From Cryptomeria japonica (lineage: Eukaryota; Streptophyta; Pinopsida; Cupressales; Cupressaceae), in NCBI RefSeq assembly GCF_030272615.1, contig NC_081413.1, forward strand, positions 163,651,080 to 163,715,079: DNA of 64,000 nt, in the 5' to 3' direction. A program made the translations under genes and the position numbers. The first letter of the stretch is position 1, and the number at the start of each line of letters is the position of its first letter. Positions 55,776-64,000 of the stretch are shown here, piece by piece. The notes under the pieces were generated by a model. That model had not been told where the DNA came from, did not search any database, and was given only the letters and a program-made list of their open reading frames with translations.

Positions 55776-56792
55776 ATGTTCGAAGTCAATAGGGAAAACT
55801 ATAGAATCTAGAGTGATAGGATGAAGATATATATCAAAAGCTTAGGAAGTCAATATTGGGAATATGTTGTTACCAAATATAACTTGCCTAGTGGGATTCT
55901 GTCTAATGATCAAAAGAAGGAGCAACATGAGAATAATCAAGCATTGGAGGCCATTATCAGTTCCTTGTCTGATTCAGAGTATGTTGATGACGATGGTTTG
56001 GAGACTGCTTATGATGTGTGGAAGAAACTTGAGGATATCAATAGCGGTGATGAGCATGTGAATATTGCCAAAGAAGAGAGTCTAAGAGCTAAATTTGATG
56101 ACATGTGGATGGATGAAGGTGAGAATATTCAACAAGATGGTTAGAGGATCAAGGAGATACTCGGTGAGATCAAAAGTACTAGTGGTAAAGTGGAGGATAC
56201 CACAGTGGTTAGCAAGGTGTTGACAACCCTTCTACTAGTCTACACTATCCAAGATACAACCATTCAGGAACTCAAGTCTATTATTAAAACAAAGGTAACT
56301 CTTGATTCCATCATTGGTAAAGTAATTGCATTTGAATTAATTGGTTATGATGGAAGTGTTCAGAAATCAAAATTTGCATTTAGGGCTTTAGTTTCTAATC
56401 CACCGATAAGGAAAAGCAAAGAAGCTAGTCATAGTCATAGATCTAATAGAGAAATTGATGATGAAGATAGTTTGATTGAGCTTGAAGCATTGCTGACCAA
56501 GCGGTTACCTAGAGGTACTCGTAAGTACATAGGTAAATTTCCTTTGAAGTGTTTTGCATGTAACCGGATTGGATATATTGCAACTAACTATCCTAATGGA
56601 GATAATGGGTATAAACATGAGAAGTATAAGAAGTACAAAGGAAAAGGTAAAAGAGATTGCCTCATTGTAGTTGATGGAGGAATCACAGATGAGGAATCTA
56701 AAGGAGATGCAAAAGAGGATATTGTCTTTGTTTCCATTAAAGAGGAGACATCAGATCAGAAGGCATTAGTCTCTCATGTGGAGAGTTCTTGT
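55776..56792 (+). pseudogene. Copia 2 gag, truncated
   Basis: The ATG at 55776 opens MFEVNRENYRI, then a stop where Trp is expected, then SDRMKIYIKSLGSQYWEYV: a UBN2-type gag. A further stop lies at 56142. The knuckle has decayed to CFACNRIGYIATNY, with the His and the last Cys both changed to Tyr. A lysine-rich then acidic stretch follows, as in Copia 1 gag. The frame ends within a few codons of the F insertion, just before the protease would start. Confidence 0.82.
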
Positions 56793-58037
56793 TGTATGCA
56801 AAATTCAACATTAAATTGAATCAGAAATAAAGGGAAATCACGAATCCCTATCGAATCAAAGAAATCTAAATAAACCAATGAAATAACACAATCAATCAAT
56901 AGGAATGTAAAATAATCAATTAAATCTCCCTATTCCATGATCGCATATTGCTTCCATTGTTCTTCTCTTCTTTGTGGTATGATGAGTCTTAGATATCGCG
57001 CTGGCAACCTGCAAATGACACAAAGATTTGAAGTTCATGATTCATCATGATTGTTGAAAATGGAGAGTGAATTCTCAATTTATAGATTATTGGAAAGGTG
57101 GAAAAAATTGATCAAGAGGTGGAACTCAGGTGAGCTCACATGTTGATTGATAGTTGAACTGTTGATTTGGAGGTGAAACTAAATAGATTGAATAGATTAA
57201 TAGAGTTAACTGATTGAGAAAAAGCTGATTGGAAGATGAAAAAAGGGGGATTGGAGGAAATAAAGAGGAGGAGATAGTTAACTGATTGAAAGCTTATTGA
57301 GAGATTTATTTAGAAAAAGTTAACTAAACGATAGAAATAGGAATTCAAAAGATAATTGAATTAATTAATTGATTGATTGAATTAATTAATTTAGCATGTG
57401 CTTGCACTTTGACTTTGATTTTCAATTTAAACTTTGCATGAGAATTAATTCAAATATTTAATTTATTTTGAATATATTTAGAACTTGATTTTGATTTTTG
57501 AAATCATGCACATGTATTTAAAATTAGAAGAAATTAGAAGAATTTGAATTTGGATTTGGAATTTAGAGAATTAATGAAATTAGATGAAATTAGAAGAATG
57601 AATTAGTTAACTAAATAATTTATAGAAACTATTTAATTATTTAGAAATCAAATTTAATTATTAAATAAAGATTATATAATTAAAGGATTAAATCATTCTT
57701 AATTAAATAATAAATATTTAATTAATATTAAGAAAAGGGTTAATGATTAATTGAATAGAGATAGAAATTGAAAATGAATTTATTTAAATAATAAAGATTA
57801 TTTAAATTGAGGATTAAAAAACAAAATTAATTAAATAATAAATATTTAATTAATGTTAGAAAATGATTTAAATGATTAAATGATGATATAATTAAAAATG
57901 GAATAATTATTAAGATGATGAAGAAATATGAAATTAGAGGAATAAGATTAATTAACTTAATTAAATAATTAAGAATTATTTCATTAATTAGAGGAATAAT
58001 TAATACATGATCAATGAGACATTTTTAGGTGTCTACA
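56793..58037 (-). repeat. 3' LTR of element F
   Basis: Element-sense start TGTAGACACCTAAAAATG at 58037, an LTR start often seen in Tat/Ogre elements, right after the polypurine tract. The body is very AT-rich (57300-58020). The other end is an estimate, placed at TGTATGC where the Copia 2 gag alignment breaks. Confidence 0.65.
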
Positions 58038-58056
58038 TTTGCCCCTCTTTGAGACA
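58038..58056 (-). other. Polypurine tract of element F
   Basis: Element-strand TCAAAGAGGGGCAAA borders the LTR start. Confidence 0.75.
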
Positions 58057-58760
58057 AAGTCGAAATGACATTGTTTCAAAGAAAACAAAAATTAATATTC
58101 CCCAATAATACTTAGGGTGTAATGCCCCCTCGAGAGATTGTTTATGCATTAAAGGTATGAATGATCTCTCAAAAAAAGAAGAATGTTAGATAGAAGAATA
58201 GTTAGTTGATTAAAGATAGATATAGGTGATGTGAAGATGATATTGAGAGAGAATATGAGAGAATAAACCTTAGAATGGAATAGAATAATGTTCGATGATA
58301 GAAAATGATTTAGAAAGAGATGATGAGAAAAGAATTAGCAAACTAGCAATAAGAAAATGAGATGAAATGAGAATGATTGATTCACGAACCTGTGTCATTA
58401 TTTATTGTGCAATATATATTCATCATTGAGCCTTATTATTGAACAATGGAGCTTAGCACATTAGGGTATAAGGATCCAAGATGTAAAGATATCTCCTTGA
58501 AGAAACAAACACATAGCAAACAAGGAGTGAAACCCTCCATTCTAGGAATTACACTAGGGGTCGAGGTATGTGTGGCATTGACAAGTTGAATGCTCCTATC
58601 ACAGTCACCCACTAGAGTTATTTCCTTAGAAATTCATCGGTTCACACCACAAACAATAAACAAATAGAAAGATAATGCCCATCATGGCTCCTGTAGTCAC
58701 TTGTGGACATCCTTGAGTAGCATAGGAACACAATCTGTCACCAAATGATAAAAGATAAAG
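58057..58760. other. Non-coding stretch of element F between integrase and polypurine tract
   Basis: About 700 bp, AT-rich, without an ORF or a recognised signal. Long 3' non-coding stretches are usual in Tat elements. Confidence 0.55.
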
Positions 58761-59945
58761 AGTAACCTAGATAAAAGGACCTAGCTAGTTAGGTTCAAAC
58801 TTCACTGGCTTTTCTCGTTCCATTAGGTTCCTTTGGTTCTCGTTGATAACTAGATCTCCCACTTCAAAATTCCTTGGGTGTACTCATTTATTGTAATTCC
58901 TTCTCAATCTGTTCTGATAACCTTGGAAATGATTTAAAGAAGTTTGTCTCTTTTCATCAAGCATTTCAAGCTCTTTTAATCTTGCAACTTGATAGTCTTC
59001 CTCTGATATGATGTTTTCTAAGGAGACACCTAAAGATGGTAGTTCTATTTCAATAGGTAGTCTTGCTTCTATACCATAGACCAATGAATATGGTGTTTCT
59101 CCTGTAGGGGTGCGTACTCCTATTCTATAAGCCGAAAGAGTCGGATTTAACTAGAGATGCCAGTCTCATCCTGCATCAGTGACAACTTTATTTAGGATCT
59201 TTAATATTGTCTTGTTTGTTACCTCTTCTTGTCCATTGCTTTGCAGATAATATGGTGTTGAAAATCTATGTTGTATTTAAAATTTTGCACACAATTCTCT
59301 CATTTGTTGATTTTTGAATGAACATCCATTGTTTGTCACTATGTACATCGGAATCCCATCTTGGCAGATAATGTAATTAAGCACGAATTTTTCTATTTTC
59401 TTACCAGTGGTGTAGGTAAGGGGGATTGCCTCTACCCATTTAGTAAAATATTCAGTAGTTGTTAAGATGAATTTGTGCCCATTGGAAGAAGTAGGATTTA
59501 CTTTACCAACTAGATCTAACCCCCATTGTGAAAATGGCCATGGTGATGTAATAGGTTGAAGATCCTGTGCTGGTGCATGAATGAGATCTCCATGCATTTG
59601 ACATTGTTTACATTTTTATACATATTTATTGGCATCCTTTTCCATAGTTGGCCAATAGTATCCAGTTCTTAATAACTTCTTCAATAGTGGTGGGCCACTT
59701 TGATGTGCCCCACAAATTCCATAATGCACCTCCTTTAGGGAAAGTTGTGCTTCTTCTTCATCAAGACATCAGAGAAGGGTTCCATCAAATCCCTTTCTAT
59801 ACAATGTGTCAGCAATAATAGTATGTTTGAACACCTAACGAATAAGAGTTTTCTTTTGATTTCTAGACAAATCAAGAGACATATACTAAGTATGTAAGTA
59901 TGCATATATCTCATTATACCATGGGGATTCATGACCCACAATTAC
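58761..59945 (-). pseudogene. Element F integrase, broken
   Basis: Starts with a zinc-binding region (EVHYGICGAHQSG, YYWPTMEKDA, CKQCQMHGDL), followed by HAPAQDLQPITSPWPFSQWG with LDLVGK, the first catalytic Asp. The second appears as VTNNGCSF, where Asp of the TDNG motif is Asn. The Glu region is QSNGQEE. It ends with SLVYGIEARLPIEIELPS and FEVGDLV, typical of Tat and Athila integrases. Stops lie at about 59620, 59276, 59160 and 58883. Confidence 0.82.
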
Positions 59946-60005
59946 ACATACATATTCTGATGAGAGAATCTCATATGTCGGTATCATCAATTATTCTATG
60001 ATAAA

Positions 60006-60764
60006 CTCAAATTGAGTTTCATTATTAGGCATATTTAGTAGAGACCCTACTATAGCCATGGCGTTGGATGTCTTGTTCTATATCCTTAGAATCTATTCTA
60101 AAGTGATGTTACTAAAATGTTCTTTGTAATCTTCTACCATTTATTTGTAAGGCAACAATTTATCATCTTCTGTGTTAAAGTCATCATTGACTTGATTTAC
60201 AATCAGTTGTGAGTCACTATAGACTTATTATTATTTTATCCTCTATTATACAACGGTATGAAGTCCTATGATGAGAGCTTCATACTCAACAATATTGTTC
60301 ATACAAGGAAAATTTATTTAGAATGACTTAGAGATATAATCACCTTGAGGGGCGATGAAAAGAATTCCAGCTCCAACTCAATGATTTGTATAGGACCCAT
60401 CAAAGTATAATTTACACATGGTAGATGTTGTCAATGTAAACACAGATTCATCAGGAAAGTCTATTAGTAGCAGGTGACTATCTTGCAAGGGAGCCTCTGC
60501 TAACTAATCTGCTATAATCTGCCCTTTGATTGCATTTTTGTCCACATACTCTATTTCAAACTCACTTAAAATCATGACCCACTTAGCCAATCTTCTAATC
60601 AATGTTTCTTTGCTTAACAAATATTTGAGTGGATCAAAATGTGTGATGAGTTAGACTTTGTGACTCAACATATAATGTCTAAGTTTATGAGATGCGGAGA
60701 TCACTAGTAGACATGCTCGTTCTATAGGAGTGTAATTAAGCTCATATCCAATTAGGGTTCTACT
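60006..60764 (-). pseudogene. Element F RNase H pair, broken
   Basis: First comes the end of the RT-linked RNase H: SHKLRHYMLSHKV, DPLKYLLSKETLIRRLAKW, LSEFEIEYVDKNAIKGQIIAD. Then, after a linker, a second RNase H: CKLYFDGSYTNH, GAGILFIAPQGDYI, CMNNIVEYEALIIGL, including Asp and Glu residues of its active site. This second copy is the hallmark of Tat/Ogre elements. Several stops. Confidence 0.8.
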
Positions 60765-61549
60765 TGTTAGAATCAATGATAGTCTCAAAGAAACTGAGAG
60801 GGGGGGGGGGTGAATCAGTGTCTAACCGGTTATCGAAATATTTGAACTTATTTATAACTTTGTAATCCAAATTAGTATACTGGTACACAAGAAATAACGC
60901 AGTAAAGAGAAATAATAGAGACAACATAAATGCACATCATAACACAAAATATTTTGGCGAGGAAAAAACCTCGGTGGGATTTGTGACCCATAATATTTAC
61001 TCACTGGCCAATATGAATAAATATTACTTACAATATGGGCTTGCACATGTAGGAAGGCCAACAACCTAGAGCTCACTACTCAATAGAAGAGTCACACTGA
61101 CTACAAAATGGATAATTAAATCCAATACAATGTATTGCTCAAAATAGCATCTCTAATGCCTGTTCAGTACCAGTTTAAGCTCAGTCAGATACCCTAACCA
61201 AAAACCTTTCATTGTTTAACAATAATAATCACCTATCCTTCTCTCATTTTAAAAATGATCTATAAGATCTCATACATATATGTCTTTTACAATATACCAA
61301 GTCAGCTTACAAATAATTAATTACATTTACAAAACAATTCATATAAACAAAACTATGTCTCATTTCGGCCTGAGTGCCGATATACTTCATTTCCTGTGTA
61401 ATCTGGATGCCAATGGATGTGCCTGTCGATGTCGGTGTTTTCCGGTGTATGATGTCTACAATGCTAGTGCCTGTGTAGAAATCCATTACCGGTTGGTTGC
61501 CATCAATGAAAACATCAACCATATTCTCATAGAGTGTAGAATGCCAACA
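60765..61549 (-). repeat. 3' LTR of element G
   Basis: 785 bp, TGTTAGAATCAATG to ATGCCAACA on the plus strand, with a G-run at 60800-60810 and a GAGGAAAAAACCTCGGTGGG module at about 60959. Confidence 0.85.
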
Positions 61550-61760
61550 ATCTCCCCCTTTGGCATTGATGGCAACACTCATGAGAAAAATCCAAAATTG
61601 TTATCCAAAAATGAAGTCCAAAATTTGATCCCAAAAGGAGTGTGCTCCTTGTGAGCAAGTGATCTTCTCACATCCTCTGTGCATATATTTTTCCCCATAC
61701 TACTCCCCCTTTGACATTAATGGCAAAGGATGTAAAAAAGAATCAAAGAATACAAAAATG
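61550..61760 (-). other. Polypurine tract doublet of element G
   Basis: Element-strand CCAAAGGGGGAGAT borders the LTR (61550-61563). A second tract, AAAGGGGGAGTAGT, lies at about 61699-61713. Confidence 0.75.
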
Positions 61761-64000
61761 CTACATCATAGCCTGTAACCGGTTCTGTACAAGTTGAAAA
61801 ATGTCTGCTAATATTAGATTCAAGCTCTGCTTGAATTTGTTATTGTTAGAAAGAATGGTCTCTGTTTGCTAGGTCAAGCCGGTGAGATAGTGCAACTACT
61901 GCTTCGGTGATCGTTCTTCTTGAATTGATTCCTTTGATAGCTCAACCCGCTAAGTGATAAGACTGTCCAATCTTGGACCAAGTTCACTTTTCAGTTCATG
62001 AGCCTTTAACCTTATTCTTGCTTTCCCTTTCTCCAGTTTGTCCAACTTCTCATCAAAAAGTGTGAGATAAGTCCTGAAGAACCTATCATATTATCCATAA
62101 TATCATCTATCTCTTTCCTTGTCTTCTTAATCTCCTCATCAATATCTTTAGTTAGGTGGTGAGGCTTGCAAGCTTCTCTATACAATTCCTTATATTCCAA
62201 AATTGTTGAGTTTAGTACCGGTAATAGTGAATCCATATGCTCAGTACAATTTTTGATGGTTTTCTTAAAGAATTCACCTTTCTCTTTATCAACTCTTTCC
62301 TTTATAGTATCCTCATTCACCTTATCTATAGTTAGAAAATTTTCAACAATAAATTTGGACAATGTGCCCAATTTACCTAATGAATCCTTAATGTGATCTA
62401 TCTTACATGTTGGTGTAATCATCCTCAAGATAGGTAGTGTGTCATCAATAGCCTTAAATGCTAAGGCATTGCAATTTGTTATTCTCTTAATAGAATCCAA
62501 TAGAATATTTGTTACATTGGTGGGTCTGAATTCTCCAGTAGATGTGCTTGGTTTTTCAATAGATTTCCTTTCAACAAATACTTGCCTAATTACCTTCACT
62601 ATTTCTTCCTTAATTTTGTTGATTGCCTCCTCTTTATTTACATTTTCAACTAGTTTCTCTGTCTCTATAATTACCTCTGCTTCTTTTGGCTTTTCAGTCT
62701 ATATAAGAACCTCTTCAACTGTCAGTTTCTATGACTCCAGTTTCTCTATGTTAGTTACCTTATTCTCTGTTGGTTTCTCAGTCTCTGGTTGCTTAGCTTG
62801 TGTTGGTATCTCATTATTTTGAGAGTCAATAGTGTGTGCTAGTGACTCGGAGATCTTACTATCTTAACCATCATCTACCTTAACCTCTATAGTTTCTTTA
62901 TCCACAACAATGTTAATATCTTGTGTATCTACATTCATGGTGAAAAGAATTTCAGAATCAAGGTTAGTGTCATCATGAGTAGCTTCTTTAGTTGTCCTAT
63001 CCGGTTGATTATTTGTATGTACCAGTGTCTTAAAAGTTATTAGTGGAGTATCCTGTGCTAGTGGAGGAATATTATCTGTTACCTTTATAACAGGTATACT
63101 ACCAATTTTTCTTTTCCCTTTGTCCTTCTGGTATACCTTAGCAAAAGATTTATCTATTTTTTGTCTTTTCCTTTCCTCTTTCTTTTCTTTTTCCACAAAG
63201 AATATGTCCCATTTGTCTACAATTTCATCAATGATCTCTTTCACTCTCCCAACCATTAGGCTCACTTGCTGGTTTCCACTGACAAAAACTAACTAGTTTT
63301 CTTCAGCAATTAGTTCATCGATTTCCTCTTTAGAATTCACAGGATGTACATCCAATAATGCTTCAACCTTTAACTTTTTTTCTAGTTCCATCACTGACAT
63401 TCTTTTAGCTTCTAATCTTAAATACAAGTCATTCAGAAGATCATCTACAACTTCAATTAGAACCTTCTTATAGATATCTAAATGCAAAATTATACTAGCC
63501 TCTATAGTGTCCTTGTCAGAATCTTTTAATGAATGATAATATTTATTTACATTGCAGAGATTACCATCTTGTGTTATTTCATGTACCAGTTCCTCTGATG
63601 TAAGGGTATTCAGTGTCTATTTCTTCTTCAGTGTAAGCTTCTTCTTAGTTCCCTAACTGCCTGCTACTTCTTCCTTAGTGTTTTGGTTCTTTTGGGAGAA
63701 GGAGAAAGTACTAGTGAGGGTTTTGTCTTCTTCCTCTCTACTCTCTTGAATTCAGTTGTCTTTCCACTGTTAGTATCAAAAGAAGTGACAACCAGTGAAA
63801 CATGTGCTTCCGGTTTTAGTCCTTCTAGTTCATTAGAAGATATACCACTTAAGTTCATTACATTTTCTTTAACCTCCTTTGCCATCTTGGATGCATCTCT
63901 AATAAAATTTTCTCTCCTTTTTCTCTGCTTTTGCATCAAAACAACACTCTCAATGGTCTCAGCATTACCCAAAATTTCTTCAGATGGTTCTTTAAGTGCA
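61761..64000 (-). pseudogene. ORF2 of element G, C-terminal part, broken
   Basis: Aligns with E and D ORF2 by FRPTNVTNILLDSIKRIT, AIDDTLPILRMI, DSLGKLGTLSKFI (62600-62300) and, upstream, FKRVERKKTKPSLVLSPSPK (63740-63664), YLRLEAKRMSVMELEKKLK (63430-63380) and KWDIFFVEKEKKEERKR (63230-63180). The last residues, ADIFQLVQNRLQA, precede a stop at 61761-61763. The lysine-rich middle and coiled-coil tail are clear. Many stops, especially 63490-63660 and 61860-62010. The N-terminal domain is off window. Confidence 0.75.

Larger units (their letters stand above)
54312..56792 (+). mobile_element. Copia 2, 5' part
   Basis: A 5' LTR, primer site and most of gag, cut by element F at about 56793; the rest should lie beyond the right edge. 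It inserted into Gypsy 2 just before its 3' LTR. The expected duplicated site is acttt (54307-54311), with the partner off window. Confidence 0.8.
56793..60764 (-). mobile_element. Element F: Tat-like Gypsy, 3' part
   Basis: On the minus strand, reading leftwards from 60764: end of RT-RNase H, a second (archaeal-type) RNase H, integrase, a non-coding stretch, polypurine tract and 3' LTR. It is interrupted by element G at 60765 and continues off window. The dual RNase H and integrase type place it in the Tat/Ogre branch of Gypsy, different from the chromoviruses to the left. There is no chromodomain. Confidence 0.75.
60765..64000 (-). mobile_element. Non-autonomous LTR element G (3' part)
   Basis: A 3' LTR, polypurine doublet and the C-terminal two thirds of ORF2 of the E-type family. 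It continues off window to the right. It inserted in the RNase H region of element F; the expected duplicated site is ctact (60760-60764). Confidence 0.82.

Noticed and set aside
1-64000. CRISPR arrays, bacterial operons or organelle DNA
   Set aside because: There are no regularly spaced direct repeats, Shine-Dalgarno-led gene clusters or plastid or mitochondrial genes; all coding signals are plant LTR retrotransposons.

Overview
This window is plant nuclear DNA made almost entirely of LTR retrotransposons packed inside one another. The signs are primer-binding sites complementary to initiator Met-tRNA (TGGTATCAGAGC or TGGTATTAGAG), polypurine tracts of the AAAGGGGGAGAT type, 5-bp target-site duplications (TSDs), plant-type Copia and Gypsy proteins, and long T-rich or AT-rich non-coding tracts. 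The density and depth of nesting suggest a very large seed-plant genome, possibly a conifer or other gymnosperm; that is inference only. I found no confident host gene.

Layout. At the left edge, copy A (minus, 1-4434) sits inside the second open reading frame of copy B (plus, 4435-7716). A short unique stretch with a 223-codon unknown ORF follows (7698-8369). Gypsy chromovirus 2 (plus) starts at 8615. Its 5' LTR is split at 8850 by a close relative in the opposite direction, Gypsy chromovirus 1 (minus, 8851-20914, TSD gtttt). The 3' LTR of Gypsy 1 is itself split by Copia 1 (minus, 9211-15869, TSD taatt). Gypsy 2 resumes at 20920 and runs to 25561, inside its integrase. There a block called X (25562-53777) interrupts it exactly between two codons, and the chromodomain of Gypsy 2 follows at 53778-54299.

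X is T-rich, non-coding DNA that has received three more LTR elements: C (minus, 29711-39872, TSD caaaa), D (plus, 40154-45685, TSD taatc) and E (minus, 46777-53531, TSD gtgtg). C in turn carries a 631-bp solo LTR (TSD ataca) and an unidentified 4.0-kb insertion. To the right, Copia 2 (plus, from 54312) interrupts the end of Gypsy 2. Element F (minus, Tat-like Gypsy, from about 56793) interrupts the gag of Copia 2. Element G (minus, from 60765) interrupts F and runs off the right edge.

The most interesting content is the group A, B, C, D, E and G. These are LTR elements with no protease, integrase, reverse transcriptase or RNase H. They carry two ORFs of their own. ORF1 is a coiled-coil protein followed by about four CCHC zinc knuckles. 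ORF2 is a protein of up to about 1,170 codons with a conserved N-terminal domain starting MASSS or similar, a lysine-rich middle and a coiled-coil tail. Their primer site, doubled polypurine tract and LTR modules match those of the Copia elements in the same window, so they are best read as a Copia (Sirevirus-like) non-autonomous family moved in trans. Every copy here carries stop codons and looks dead. The only long intact frames are Copia 1 gag and a fused, active-site-less RT-integrase ORF in Gypsy 1.
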